Shown one piece after another: positions 28,931 to 38,887 of a stretch of 64,000 nucleotides of DNA (the stretch's first letter is position 1; the number at the start of each line of letters is the position of its first letter). The notes below the pieces were generated by a model. That model was not told the origin of the DNA and made no database searches. It saw only the letters and a list, made by a program, of their open reading frames with translations. The position numbers and the translations under genes are program-made. The stretch spans positions 186,001 through 250,000 of the forward strand of contig NZ_RQHT01000015.1 in NCBI RefSeq assembly GCF_004770905.1, given 5' to 3'. This DNA is from Leptospira bandrabouensis. GTDB taxonomy: Bacteria; Spirochaetota; Leptospiria; Leptospirales; Leptospiraceae.

Positions 28931-29453
28931 AGCAAAAAACAAAGTTCCATTCAAAACAAGACTCCTAACATTTGCCATTCCTCTTTTTGTAGGCCTTATT
29001 GCTGCAGTTGTTGTTAAATACTATGTATTCACTCCTGTACACATTCCCAATCAGTTTATGGAACCCACTTTAAAAATTGGATCCACTGCTTATTTCAACC
29101 GTTTGTTTCGGTCCAAACATTTGGGGATTGGTGATGTTGTTTTGGTTCGTTCTCCCCTAGATCCAAATTCAGTTCTCATTGCAAGGATTGTGGGAAAACC
29201 TGGTGATACCATTTATGTTCAGAAACGAATGGTATTTCGTAATGATACCCTCCTTGATCCTACCAGTTTTCCCGAATCCTCATCGAACGAAATCCCAATG
29301 ATCCCACCCGGAAAAACAGAATCGGATGATATGCCAAAAGTAACTGTTCCCGAAAAATCTTTTTTCTTACTTGCTGACAACCGCGAACTTGGTGTGGATT
29401 CGAGAACTTTAGGTGTCGTGCAAGAAAGTCATGTCATCGCTACCTTATGGTAA
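28923..29453 (+). CDS. Signal peptidase I-like protein lacking both catalytic residues
   Basis: A 176-residue S26-family (LepB-like) membrane protein from ATG 28923, overlapping the chemoreceptor stop (ATGTCTAA). One N-terminal helix ([20 protein letters not shown]) is followed by family boxes. Box B reads PNQFMEPTL where active enzymes have P-S-x-S-M-x-P-T-L, so the nucleophilic Ser is Phe45. Box D reads [13 protein letters not shown] where active enzymes have K-R-x-V-G-x-P-G-D, so the general-base Lys is Ala87. Box E ([15 protein letters not shown]) is kept. The frame is open and coupled to its neighbours, so it is not simply decayed. It is probably a pseudoenzyme with a binding or regulatory role; the active signal peptidase would be elsewhere. 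Confidence 0.85.
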   Translation: MSKAKNKVPFKTRLLTFAIPLFVGLIAAVVVKYYVFTPVHIPNQFMEPTLKIGSTAYFNRLFRSKHLGIGDVVLVRSPLDPNSVLIARIVGKPGDTIYVQKRMVFRNDTLLDPTSFPESSSNEIPMIPPGKTESDDMPKVTVPEKSFFLLADNRELGVDSRTLGVVQESHVIATLW

Positions 29454-30357
29454 AAAAGATTTAGAAGATTGGATTCATTTTTTTGAATCCTCTCTACTCA
29501 TCATAGGGTCCGCCCTTCTAATTTCTGGTGTATTTTTCTTAATTGCCTTTAATTGGCACCTACTTGACCACTTCACAAAATTAGGAATCATATATTTCCT
29601 AAACTTTGTTTTTTATCTTTTTACTTTTTTTTTCCGTAAAAAAGAACTTCTTTTCGAAATTGGGCTCACCATTCTATTTTTTCTAACAGGTTCCGCCTTA
29701 CTTGTGTTTGGCCAAATTTATCAAACGGGGGTCGATGTTTATGATCTTTTTTTGGGTTGGACGGTATTTACCTTTCTTTTAGTTCCCATTTCCCGTTCTG
29801 GTGTGGTGGCCGGATTCTGGATGGTCCTACTCACATCCACTGTTTACTTGTATTCGATTCAGGTCACAACAGAAAAAGAAAATCATTTTCTATTCGCTTC
29901 CACTTCGCTTTTCTTCGGCTTACTCGGAACCATACTGGATTGGCAAAAAACAGAGTTTTATTCGGAAAAAACAAAATCCTCTTTATCCGCCTTAAGCATA
30001 TTTTTTGCACTTAGTTTTTTGAATTTAATCCATTGGAACTTTTTTAGAATTCATTCCGAATTCACTACCACCTTAATTTATGGATTTTTTCATATTCTAT
30101 TCCCTCTACTTTTTTATGGATTCCTTTATGTGTATTACCGGTGGTATCGATTTCGTCACTTAAACTTAAGTTTAATTTTACTCTTTGGGTTAGGCCAAGT
30201 CCTTTTGAAAACAGCAGATCTCTTTGGAATTTGGGCTTATGGTTCTGCGGTAAATTTTTTGCTCTTTACACTTTTGATTACCATTTATACGGTCTGGGCT
30301 GTGTCCCACCTAAACCGATTGCGTAGAACAAATGTTACGGAAGAGAGAATCTTTTGA
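29431..30357 (+). CDS. DUF2157-type membrane protein
   Basis: About 308 residues from ATG 29431 ([14 protein letters not shown]), overlapping the previous gene by 23 bases; a GTG six codons upstream is less likely. About eight to nine hydrophobic helices. The early part, ESSLLIIGSALLISGVFFLIAFNWHLLDHFTKLG, is the core signature of DUF2157 (YIGALLLAAGVILLFAYNW-like), followed by LFFLTGSALLVFGQIYQTG. The biochemical role of the family is unknown. It is typically next to DUF4401 and GDYXXLXXXL genes, and a DUF4401-like gene overlaps its end by four bases here. Confidence 0.75.
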   Translation: MSSLPYGKKDLEDWIHFFESSLLIIGSALLISGVFFLIAFNWHLLDHFTKLGIIYFLNFVFYLFTFFFRKKELLFEIGLTILFFLTGSALLVFGQIYQTGVDVYDLFLGWTVFTFLLVPISRSGVVAGFWMVLLTSTVYLYSIQVTTEKENHFLFASTSLFFGLLGTILDWQKTEFYSEKTKSSLSALSIFFALSFLNLIHWNFFRIHSEFTTTLIYGFFHILFPLLFYGFLYVYYRWYRFRHLNLSLILLFGLGQVLLKTADLFGIWAYGSAVNFLLFTLLITIYTVWAVSHLNRLRRTNVTEERIF

Positions 30358-31292
30358 AATCTTACTTTTACATAGAGATTTTGAGTTTTTTTGGGTCCCT
30401 GCTTGCAGGCGGTTTTTTCCTACTTTGTTTACTTGTTCTTGGATTATTAAATCACTATGAAGTCGATTTGTATTTAGGTTTGTTTCTGATGATTTTGGTT
30501 TTTGTAGTCTCTTTTGTTTTTAACGTTTCGAAACGAGAAACATTAGGACCAGTTGTATTTTCTTTTTTAAACCAAGGATTTTGTTTATTTCTTTTTGGTG
30601 TACAGAAAACCTTTCAACCCAAAGATACTTCTTTTCTTTTGCTATTCCTATTTTTCCAACTGATTTTCTTTTTCTTTGTATCCAATCCCATCCAAAGATT
30701 TCTTTCCCCGATTCTTTTCTTTGTTTTTGCCAGTGTTTTACTTTTCGAATATCAATTACTCTATTTTTTTCCACTCCTTACCACTGTTTGTTTGTGTTTG
30801 TTATTATATTTTAGCCTACCAAAAAAAGCACCCGAACCGTTCCATCACCTTCCCTACTCACTCGGCATTTCTTTACTTTTATTGGTAGGTTTTTCATTTT
30901 TCCCTGAACTAAAAGAAATCCCTTGGGTTTCCAAATCCCAATCCATCGTTTTATTGTTAGCGGGAAGTTATTTATTATACAAAGAACTTGTTCCAAAAAT
31001 TAGTAATTTTTCCTTTTTACTTTTTTTTATTTTCTATATTTTGATTTTTTTTCCAACGATCCAAACACCAGGGATCCTCACCTCCTCATTTCTTTTCCTT
31101 TTGGGATTTGCAAGAGGGTATTCCGTTTTATTTTATCTGGCTTGGGTTAGCTTCCTTCTCTTCTATTTCGGATTCTATTATGATTTAGAAACCACTCTCT
31201 TGGAAAAAGCAAAACTGATGATCGCCTCTTCTATGTTAATTTTTGTGGCTTATCTATTTTTAAGATTTTCATCTTTGGGAAAAAGAAGATGA
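30354..31292 (+). CDS. DUF4401-like integral membrane protein
   Basis: A 312-residue, very hydrophobic protein with roughly ten membrane helices, rich in Phe and Leu. It starts with a TTG inside the TTGA overlap with the DUF2157 gene and has an AAGAGAGA ribosome binding site before it. The hydrophobic profile, the gene order after DUF2157, and features such as NQGFCLFLFG fit DUF4401, whose function is unknown. No catalytic motif is visible. The assignment leans on context more than on conserved residues. A 25-codon frame overlaps its stop (ATGA at 31289-31292). Confidence 0.6.
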   Translation: MKSYFYIEILSFFGSLLAGGFFLLCLLVLGLLNHYEVDLYLGLFLMILVFVVSFVFNVSKRETLGPVVFSFLNQGFCLFLFGVQKTFQPKDTSFLLLFLFFQLIFFFFVSNPIQRFLSPILFFVFASVLLFEYQLLYFFPLLTTVCLCLLLYFSLPKKAPEPFHHLPYSLGISLLLLVGFSFFPELKEIPWVSKSQSIVLLLAGSYLLYKELVPKISNFSFLLFFIFYILIFFPTIQTPGILTSSFLFLLGFARGYSVLFYLAWVSFLLFYFGFYYDLETTLLEKAKLMIASSMLIFVAYLFLRFSSLGKRR

Positions 31293-31366
31293 GATCTAAC
31301 TGGTTAGTTTTACTCTTCCTGAACTTTTTAGTTTTCACTGGATTTTTTACATATTCTATATGGTAA
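31289..31366 (+). CDS. 25-residue membrane peptide, possible truncated GDYXXLXXXL-family gene
   Basis: ATG at 31289 shares ATGA with the DUF4401-like stop. It encodes 25 residues, almost all a single transmembrane helix (WLVLLFLNFLVFTGFFTYSIW), ending at TAA 31364. DUF2157-DUF4401 pairs are commonly followed by a GDYXXLXXXL protein whose N-terminus is such a helix. The same frame reopens after this stop (see 31385-31594) and carries a SLSQGFLCIRF stretch reminiscent of the family's SLMQGDYMxLRY. Either a real micropeptide or the 5' remnant of a broken third gene. Confidence 0.35.
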   Translation: MRSNWLVLLFLNFLVFTGFFTYSIW

Positions 31367-31384
31367 AAAAAGAAAAGTCCTAGT

Positions 31385-31594
31385 TTGTCCCAGGGTTTTC
31401 TTTGTATAAGGTTCAATGATCACAAGTATGCCTTACTGGAGTTGACCGAACCAGTTTATTTCCGGCCTGCCACAACCAGCAAAAGGAACCAGAAGCAAGC
31501 CGAAAACAAAGGAAAAAGGGAATTTCTTAAGGCTTATTCCGCACCTTCTGCCCTTAAAATGAGTGACAGAGACCCCGAATTCGAAATTCTGTAA
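31385..31594 (+). pseudogene. Open frame before gapA: short protein or 3' remnant of a GDYXXLXXXL-like gene
   Basis: The 350-base gap between the DUF4401-like gene and gapA is largely filled by this 69-codon frame. It begins at a TTG without a clear ribosome binding site and lies in the same frame as the 25-residue peptide, separated by one TAA and six sense codons. Its start, with the residues before it, reads SPSLSQGFLCIRFNDHKYALLEL; the rest is Lys/Arg-rich and unrecognised. It may be a decayed tail of the third gene of the DUF2157 set, an independent small protein, or chance. Nothing else was recognised in the gap except the gapA ribosome binding site. Confidence 0.3.
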
Positions 31595-31632
31595 TTAAAA
31601 AATCGTTTCATCTCTCGATACGAGCCTTTTAG

Positions 31633-32649
<1,017 letters not shown>

Positions 32650-32650
32650 G

Positions 32651-33841
32651 ATGAAATTACCTCTTCTTGAAGAACAAAATCTTAAAGGAAAACGTGTCTT
32701 TGTTCGTGTGGACTTCAATGTCCCTGTGGAAAACGGAAAAGCCACGGACAAAACTCGAATTGAAAAAACCCTCCCTACTTTGGAACTTCTCATTTCCAAA
32801 GGGGCAAAGATCATTTTGGGCAGTCACTTAGGTCGTCCAAAGGGTGGCCCTGAGCCGAAGTATTCCATGAAACCTGTGTTTGATGTTCTAACTACACTCG
32901 TCAAAACCAAAGTCAGTTTTTCTGACTCTGTGATTGGAGCAAACGTGGTCAAAATGTCGAATGAACTTGGGGAAGGGGAAATCCTCCTTTTAGAAAACCT
33001 TCGTTTCCATAAGGAAGAAGAGGAAAATGAGGCCGGTTTCTGTAAAGAACTGGCCAAGTTAGCTGATGTCTATGTCAACGATGCGTTTGGAACCGCGCAC
33101 CGTGCCCACGCCTCCACAGAAGGTGTGGCTCACTTGCTTCCTGCCTTTGCGGGACTCCTCATGCGCAAAGAAATTGAAGTGCTCAGTGGACTCCTTGCCA
33201 AACCAGAACGTCCGTTTGTGGCGATCGTAGGTGGTTCAAAAGTCAGTTCCAAATTTGCGATTTTAAAGAACCTTCTCGAAAAAGTGGACCACCTCCTCAT
33301 TGGTGGGGGGATGGCTTATACCTTCCTCAAATCCAGAGCCGTTCCTGTGGGTAAGTCCCTTGTGGAACCAGAGTTTGAATCCCAAGCCTTCCAACTGATT
33401 GACCGTGCGGGTGTGCAGGGTGTGGACCTCCAAATTCCTGTGGACCATATCATTGCTGATCATTTTGATCCCAATGCCAAAACCAAGTCTGTGGACAAAA
33501 TGGGAATTTTAGACGGATGGATGGGAATGGACATTGGTCCAAAAACCATCGACAATTATGTCAAAGCCATCAAAGAAGCCAAAACCATTCTTTGGAATGG
33601 ACCGATGGGTGTGTTTGAAATGGACAAATTCTCCAAAGGAACCATTGAGATTGCCAAAGCCATCAGTAAATCCAAAGCCAAAACCGTTGTGGGCGGAGGT
33701 GATTCCATCGCTGCCGTGAACAAAGCTGGTGTGGCAGACAAAATCACTCATATTTCCACTGGTGGTGGTGCATCCTTAGAATTTTTAGAAGGACGCACAC
33801 TCCCTGGTGTGGAATGTTTACTCCCTAAGGAAGGAAAATAA
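32651..33841 (+). CDS. pgk: Phosphoglycerate kinase
   Basis: Pgk transfers phosphate from 1,3-bisphosphoglycerate to ADP. The 396-residue protein has the family signature [16 protein letters not shown] near the N-terminus, [10 protein letters not shown], the hinge and nucleotide domain with [13 protein letters not shown] and GGGMAYTFL, and the C-terminal [14 protein letters not shown] and [13 protein letters not shown]. It starts one base after the gapA stop and ends one base before the tpiA ATG, so the three glycolytic genes are an operon carrying consecutive steps. Confidence 0.99.
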   Translation: MKLPLLEEQNLKGKRVFVRVDFNVPVENGKATDKTRIEKTLPTLELLISKGAKIILGSHLGRPKGGPEPKYSMKPVFDVLTTLVKTKVSFSDSVIGANVVKMSNELGEGEILLLENLRFHKEEEENEAGFCKELAKLADVYVNDAFGTAHRAHASTEGVAHLLPAFAGLLMRKEIEVLSGLLAKPERPFVAIVGGSKVSSKFAILKNLLEKVDHLLIGGGMAYTFLKSRAVPVGKSLVEPEFESQAFQLIDRAGVQGVDLQIPVDHIIADHFDPNAKTKSVDKMGILDGWMGMDIGPKTIDNYVKAIKEAKTILWNGPMGVFEMDKFSKGTIEIAKAISKSKAKTVVGGGDSIAAVNKAGVADKITHISTGGGASLEFLEGRTLPGVECLLPKEGK

Positions 33842-33842
33842 G

Positions 33843-34592
33843 ATGAGAAAGAAGATCATTGCGGGAAACTGGAAAATGAATTTAACCTTGGCGGAAGCTT
33901 CGGCCATCACCAAAGGTTTGGTTTCCGCAACTAACTCCTCTTCCTACGAAGTCATGGTTTTCCCAAGTGCTTTGCATTTGGAAACCGTGTCTTCCCTAAC
34001 CAAAGGATCCAAACTGATCGTAGGTGCGCAGAACGCTTACCAATCCGGACTCACTGCCATGACTGGCGAGATTTCCCCTGTCCAACTGGCAGAGTTTGGG
34101 ATCTCCACTGTCCTTGTAGGGCACTCAGAAAGACGTCAATTTCTCGGGGAGACTTCTGAATTAGACAATGCTAAGATTTCCTACTTTTTAAAAGCGGGAC
34201 TACGTGTTGTTTATTGTGTGGGGGAAACCTGGGCAGAAAGAGAAAAAGGAAACACCTTTTCTGTGTTAGAAGACCAAATCAAAAAAGGTCTAAAAGACAT
34301 TACCAGTGACCAATTCAAAAACCTTGTCATTGCTTATGAGCCAGTTTGGGCCATTGGAACAGGAAAGGTTGCGACTCCTGTCGAAGCAGAAGAAGCACAT
34401 GCCTTTATCCGCAAAGAGATTGGAAATTTGTTCGTGGGAGCGGGTTCAATCGCGGAGAACATTCAAATTCTTTATGGTGGTTCTGTGAAACCAGACAATA
34501 TTAAAGAACTTCTCGCCAAACCAAATATAGACGGTGGCCTCGTAGGAGGAGCCAGTCAAAAATTAGATTCATTTTTAGGACTTTTAAAATAA
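33843..34592 (+). CDS. tpiA: Triose-phosphate isomerase
   Basis: TpiA interconverts dihydroxyacetone phosphate and glyceraldehyde 3-phosphate. The start at 33843 gives MRKKIIAGNWKMN, the family N-terminus with Asn9 and Lys11, and a normal 249 residues. It is preceded by AAGGAAAA, which overlaps the end of pgk; an in-frame upstream ATG at 33807 lies inside pgk and is rejected. VGHSERR carries the catalytic His, AYEPVWAIGTGKVA the catalytic Glu and loop 6, and LYGGSVKPDN the phosphate-binding loop. Confidence 0.99.
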   Translation: MRKKIIAGNWKMNLTLAEASAITKGLVSATNSSSYEVMVFPSALHLETVSSLTKGSKLIVGAQNAYQSGLTAMTGEISPVQLAEFGISTVLVGHSERRQFLGETSELDNAKISYFLKAGLRVVYCVGETWAEREKGNTFSVLEDQIKKGLKDITSDQFKNLVIAYEPVWAIGTGKVATPVEAEEAHAFIRKEIGNLFVGAGSIAENIQILYGGSVKPDNIKELLAKPNIDGGLVGGASQKLDSFLGLLK

Positions 34593-34601
34593 GGAAACAT
34601 T

Positions 34602-34934
34602 ATGGGATTTTTTGCAGGAACCATCCTCACACTTTTTATTCTACTCTCACTTTTTCTCATCCTTCTTGTCATGATCCAAACGGGAAAAGGCGGAAGTGCA
34701 GGAATGCTCGGTGGATCTACCGCTAGCCAATCTGTATTTGGAGCATCCACAGCGGATGTAATGACAAAAACAACAAGAGTTGCGGCTATACTTTTTATCG
34801 TATTGTCCCTTGCTCTTTCCTTTGTATTTGCGAAAAAAGACGAAGTTTTGGTTCCCGATGTTGAACCAAGTTTAGAAGCTCCGGTAGAAACTGATGGAAC
34901 ACCTTCCGAAGTACCGGCTCCTACTACTCCTTAG
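34602..34934 (+). CDS. secG: Preprotein translocase subunit SecG
   Basis: SecG is the small auxiliary subunit of the SecYEG channel. The 110-residue protein has two hydrophobic helices ([20 protein letters not shown] and [20 protein letters not shown]) around the conserved [26 protein letters not shown] loop. The C-terminal tail is acidic and Pro/Thr-rich. A position right after tpiA is a widely seen secG context. Its 3' end overlaps the next gene by 41 bases. Confidence 0.95.
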   Translation: MGFFAGTILTLFILLSLFLILLVMIQTGKGGSAGMLGGSTASQSVFGASTADVMTKTTRVAAILFIVLSLALSFVFAKKDEVLVPDVEPSLEAPVETDGTPSEVPAPTTP

Positions 34935-35562
34935 TTTTTTCTGGGTCAATCTCGGTCTTTATCCTGAGTCCGAGATTTCAGAAAAAGAAAGCAGGTTAGA
35001 TAAAGAAATCCTTAGCCTTTACCGAGAAATCGCTAAAGCTAGGGATCTTATGTCTTACGAAACACTTTCCTCCCTTCCAGCAAATACCACCATAAATTTT
35101 GTTGGAACCTACCCCAACCGAACTGGTATTCGTATTCGTAAATATAAAGTTGATCCTGATCCACAAAACAAAAACCGAATCAAACACTCCGAAGAAAAAT
35201 CAATTTTACTCGAATTTAATGGTTCGGTACTTTCCAAAGTGGAAGTACAAGTAGTCACAGAAGATACGGAAATTGAACAAAAAACAAAAACTAAAATAAC
35301 AGATACTTCTCCTCTCGATACATCCTTAAATGATATGGTGATTAGTTTTTCTGGAATTGACGGCTCTGATAGTTTTCAACTTTCTTCTCTTCGTAATGAT
35401 GATATCAAACAGGAAAGAAACGATTTTAAAAAGGATTTTTATATTAAATTTCTTTTGGATTTTCATAGTCAATTAGCATCGATCGTCGCCTTACAAAAAA
35501 CAGGTGGAAACAAAAACCAAAAGTCTATGTTCAAACAATTGAACCAGTCCCTGGGGTATTAG
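34894..35562 (+). CDS. Exported protein of unknown function
   Basis: A 222-residue protein with a signal peptide ([20 protein letters not shown]) whose ATG lies within the end of secG. The mature part begins with a charged helix ([34 protein letters not shown]) followed by beta strands ([41 protein letters not shown]). No family was recognised. The 41-base overlap with secG and the immediate PAS kinase downstream show one transcript. A periplasmic location is inferred. It could be a sensory partner for the kinase, but that is only positional. Confidence 0.6.
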   Translation: MEHLPKYRLLLLLSFFWVNLGLYPESEISEKESRLDKEILSLYREIAKARDLMSYETLSSLPANTTINFVGTYPNRTGIRIRKYKVDPDPQNKNRIKHSEEKSILLEFNGSVLSKVEVQVVTEDTEIEQKTKTKITDTSPLDTSLNDMVISFSGIDGSDSFQLSSLRNDDIKQERNDFKKDFYIKFLLDFHSQLASIVALQKTGGNKNQKSMFKQLNQSLGY

Positions 35563-35563
35563 T

Positions 35564-36721
35564 TTGTCTACGAACACTCCCAGTAGTAGCAATAATGGTG
35601 ATTCCGCTTCTGTAGAAAAAGTTGCCGAAAAAGCTCGTGAACTTGAAGCCATTTATGATGTCGTCCAAGACCCGTTAGTTCTTATCGATTCTGATTTTAA
35701 TATCCAAAGAGCAAACCTAGCCACAATTCTATTTGCAAAAAACAACAAATACGATGAGTTATTGGACCGAAAATGTTACGAAGTTTTATACCAACGAACT
35801 GATATTTGTCCTTATTGTCCCAAAATTAATGTAAAATCAAAAGACAAAAATCAAACCTACTCTACTCCCATCACAAGAGAAATTTTTTTTCGATCAGAGG
35901 ACAAAAAACAAACTCTCTTTTTAGAATTTTATCCTTATCCCAAACAAGAAGATCTTTTTTGGATGGTAGAAAAAATCTCAGACGTTACCAAACAAAGAGA
36001 TAAAGAAGAAGAATCGTTTCGAATGCGTAACCTTGCCTCACTGGGAATCTTGATTTCAGGGATTGCTCACGAATTAAATAATCCGTTAACAGGCATTAGT
36101 TTAACACTTCAAAATCTAAAGGCCAATTGGCAAAACCAACCTCCCGAACAAATCGAAAAACGCCTAGATATGATTAAAAACGATATCTCTCGGGCTGCCA
36201 TCATTGTTTCCGACATTATATCTTTTGCAAAAACGGACAAAGTAAAAGTTACCTTAGGGGATATAGTGGAAACCATCAACCGTGCAAAAGATACAGTGAT
36301 TCGATTGTATCCACATTTAAGTAAAAATATCGTTTGGCGCATATCCTGCGATCACGAATACCAATTCCCTTTTCATCCAGGAAAGATGGAACGTTTGTTT
36401 ATGAATTTATTTCGAAATTCCTTGCAAGCTTTTGATTATAGGCCGGGTGAAATTTCAATCGAACTAAGAAAAACCAAAAACTGGATTCATATCATTGTGG
36501 AAGATAATGCAGGTGGAATCCCCGACTCCATCATTCAAAAGATATTTGATCCATTTTTCACCAGCAATAAATCAGGAACAGGAACTGGTCTTGGTCTTTC
36601 GATCTGCCATTCCATTGTCAAAGAACATGATGGAAATATTTCGGTGAAGTCGAGTGAACAAAAAACACGATTTACCATATCTTTCCCTCTCACCAATGAT
36701 ATCACGGAGCAAAGTCCATGA
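35564..36721 (+). CDS. PAS-domain sensor histidine kinase
   Basis: A 385-residue kinase without membrane helices. The start is TTG, directly after the stop of the previous gene. The PAS domain (about residues 25-140) opens with [19 protein letters not shown] and holds a CPYCPK cysteine pair that could bind metal or sense redox. The HisKA H box is [10 protein letters not shown], followed by an N box ([12 protein letters not shown]), G1 (VEDNAGGI) and G2 ([10 protein letters not shown]). It overlaps the response regulator gene by ATGA (36718-36721), so the two are a cognate pair. Confidence 0.92.
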   Translation: MSTNTPSSSNNGDSASVEKVAEKARELEAIYDVVQDPLVLIDSDFNIQRANLATILFAKNNKYDELLDRKCYEVLYQRTDICPYCPKINVKSKDKNQTYSTPITREIFFRSEDKKQTLFLEFYPYPKQEDLFWMVEKISDVTKQRDKEEESFRMRNLASLGILISGIAHELNNPLTGISLTLQNLKANWQNQPPEQIEKRLDMIKNDISRAAIIVSDIISFAKTDKVKVTLGDIVETINRAKDTVIRLYPHLSKNIVWRISCDHEYQFPFHPGKMERLFMNLFRNSLQAFDYRPGEISIELRKTKNWIHIIVEDNAGGIPDSIIQKIFDPFFTSNKSGTGTGLGLSICHSIVKEHDGNISVKSSEQKTRFTISFPLTNDITEQSP

Positions 36722-37734
36722 AAAAATCCATTTTAATAGTGGAAGACATCCATTCCATTCGCGAAGCAATCATGGATTTACTCAGCACAAAGTTTAATGT
36801 GTTTGGTGCGGAACATTTCGAGGAAGCAGTTTGGTATTTAACCAATGAAAAAATTGACTTAACCATTACCGACATTCGTCTTCCCGGAAAATCTGGTATT
36901 GACTTAGTCAAACTCATCCAAAAAGAATTTCCACATGTATTGTATGCACTTATGACAGCATACAATATCAACGAATACATTAAATATGCAAAAGACCTTC
37001 ATATTTGGAATATCATTCCTAAATATAGTTTCTTAGACATTCACTTAATCGAAGTTATGGTAGAGAAACTTTTATCTAACGACATTTTTGGAATTGAAAA
37101 ATACTTCAACAGTGACTTTAAAGTTTATAATCAAAATATTAATAGTGAATTTGAAGAAGCCCCGAACAATGGAATCATTTATAAACAGATTAAATCTGAT
37201 CAGGATCGATCTATACTTTGTGGAAAAATTTCTAAAAACTTAATTCAATTGGGAGCACCTAAAGCCATACAACAAGTGCTCGAAGAACTCACTTCTAATG
37301 CCATGATTCGTGCCCCTCGTACTCAGGAAGGTGATTACAAATATCAATTTGAAATTCCAAGCCATGATATGGTCGTTCCACTAGACAATATCCAACTAAT
37401 GCCCGATGATTATTTTTTAATTGGTTACGGTGCCACAGAAAGTACAATATTTATTGTTGTTCGAGACCAATTTGGTTCTTTACGAAAAGAAGAAATTCTA
37501 CATAGACTGGACCGTCATATCAGCATCGATGAATCCACTGGTTTTCCCAAAGGTTTAGAAGATAGTCATGGTCGTGGACTTTATATTTGCCGTGAAATTT
37601 CAGACCAACTCATCTTTAATATTGAACGAGGTGTTTGTACAGAAACAATTGCCATGATCAACAGAGAAGGACGCACTGGTTTTAAATCTCTTTCTATCTA
37701 TGAAGTGGAACCAAAGCCCGAAGCAAATCAATAA
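36718..37734 (+). CDS. Response regulator with RsbW-like ATPase output domain
   Basis: A 338-residue protein with an unusual architecture. Residues 1-115 are a receiver domain: acidic pair E9/D10, phospho-acceptor Asp52 ([12 protein letters not shown]), Thr80 and Lys102. After a linker, residues about 185-320 form a GHKL ATPase of the anti-sigma (RsbW/SpoIIAB) kind: [16 protein letters not shown] as N box, VRDQFGSL as a divergent G1, [17 protein letters not shown] as G2. No DNA-binding domain is present. A plausible role is phosphorylation-controlled binding or phosphorylation of an anti-sigma antagonist. The cognate kinase is encoded just upstream with an ATGA overlap. Confidence 0.85.
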   Translation: MKKSILIVEDIHSIREAIMDLLSTKFNVFGAEHFEEAVWYLTNEKIDLTITDIRLPGKSGIDLVKLIQKEFPHVLYALMTAYNINEYIKYAKDLHIWNIIPKYSFLDIHLIEVMVEKLLSNDIFGIEKYFNSDFKVYNQNINSEFEEAPNNGIIYKQIKSDQDRSILCGKISKNLIQLGAPKAIQQVLEELTSNAMIRAPRTQEGDYKYQFEIPSHDMVVPLDNIQLMPDDYFLIGYGATESTIFIVVRDQFGSLRKEEILHRLDRHISIDESTGFPKGLEDSHGRGLYICREISDQLIFNIERGVCTETIAMINREGRTGFKSLSIYEVEPKPEANQ

Positions 37735-37779
37735 CTCTTACAGAAACAATAAATATCTATAAATTTCAACAAAACCAAA

Positions 37780-37803
37780 GGTGGTAATACATACCATACC
37801 ACC
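37780..37803. repeat. Inverted repeat between convergent genes
   Basis: GGTGGTA (37780-37786) and TACCACC (37797-37803) form a seven-base stem around a ten-base loop, between the response regulator gene and the convergent orf355. It may help end transcription on either strand, but no T-run follows on either side, so it is not a canonical intrinsic terminator. Confidence 0.3.
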
Positions 37804-37818
37804 AATGTAAGCAATAAT

Positions 37819-38886
37819 TTAAAAAATTTGAAACTGCATTAAATCGGATTTGGATTGCATATAAAAAACAGAATCAGTTTTACCTGGAAAAAAACGTAGA
37901 GGTAACTCTGATGGTGCAATTCGTTTGGTTCGGATCAAACTACCCTTCGTATTGTAAAACTGGATTTCAGATTCAAACAAAGCTACGTAAATAGAATCAG
38001 TAACAAAAACCGATTGGTATACCCCACCTTGTTTGGATTTTGTTTTTTCCCATATCAATTCTCCTTCCTGATAAAAAGACAAACTGTCAGGTAAGTTAAA
38101 AAGAATAGATCCGTCGTTTCCTATGACAAAATAGAGTTTGTGAGGATAAAACTTAGGCAATGAAAATTCCTCTATAGTTTTACCGACCTCATCTAAAACT
38201 AAAACAAAATCTTTATCTAACAAAGAATAGTGGATACCTGTCAATTTTCCATTAGGAGATAATGCCACCGATTTAAAAAATGAATCCTTTTTATCCTTGG
38301 AAAGATCACTTTCAAACAATGAATTGCCTTTTTCATCTAACCTATAAATTTCTCCACCGGAAAACAATACAACCACACCTTTATTCTTTGAATCAAATTG
38401 GTAGTCGGTTAAAAATCTTCCGTTTAACTCTGATTTACCGACTCGGTTCCCACTTTCATCCATTAAAAAAACTGTATTATTATCACCGGATAAATATAAT
38501 ACGGGAGAGGCAAAATAACCACTCCTTGGATACGAATTAATTGGCTTTTTCCAAAATAACTCCCCAACATCCGAGAAAAAATTCACCTCATCTCCAATTT
38601 TTTCATAGAGAAGGTAACCATTCGTTAATAACGGGAAATCAATTAAATATTTGGGATCTGCTTCTAAAAATTTTCCAGTGCGAAACGAATAATACCTGCC
38701 CCCAACTTTATATCCATTCATTGTTTTTAAAGGATCTTCTCCCAGTTTTGGGGATGAAGTTCCAAATCGGCCTTCACTGTTCCAAACCCAAGTCTCTCTG
38801 ATACTTGGAACAAGGTTTAGGTCAACATCCCATCCGTAATAGAATAAAAGAAAAAAACCAATTGAATAAACAATCGTTTGCCACAT
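37819..38886 (-). CDS. Predicted beta-propeller-like protein with N-terminal membrane anchor
   Basis: A 355-residue protein with a hydrophobic N-terminus (TIVYSIGFFLLFYYGWDV) and then repeated short strands with Gly and aromatic residues, such as VNFFSDVGELFWKKP, VFLMDESGNRVGKSE, IYRLDEKGNSLFESD and IQFYNTKGSLIRTKR. Each repeat pairs a strand with a D-x-G-N/K-turn, as in PQQ- or WD-like propellers. No catalytic site is visible. It is the last gene of the long minus-strand operon, one base after cinA. Probably exported or anchored; function unknown. Confidence 0.5.
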   Translation of the reverse strand: MWQTIVYSIGFFLLFYYGWDVDLNLVPSIRETWVWNSEGRFGTSSPKLGEDPLKTMNGYKVGGRYYSFRTGKFLEADPKYLIDFPLLTNGYLLYEKIGDEVNFFSDVGELFWKKPINSYPRSGYFASPVLYLSGDNNTVFLMDESGNRVGKSELNGRFLTDYQFDSKNKGVVVLFSGGEIYRLDEKGNSLFESDLSKDKKDSFFKSVALSPNGKLTGIHYSLLDKDFVLVLDEVGKTIEEFSLPKFYPHKLYFVIGNDGSILFNLPDSLSFYQEGELIWEKTKSKQGGVYQSVFVTDSIYVALFESEIQFYNTKGSLIRTKRIAPSELPLRFFPGKTDSVFYMQSKSDLMQFQIF

Positions 38887-38887
38887 G

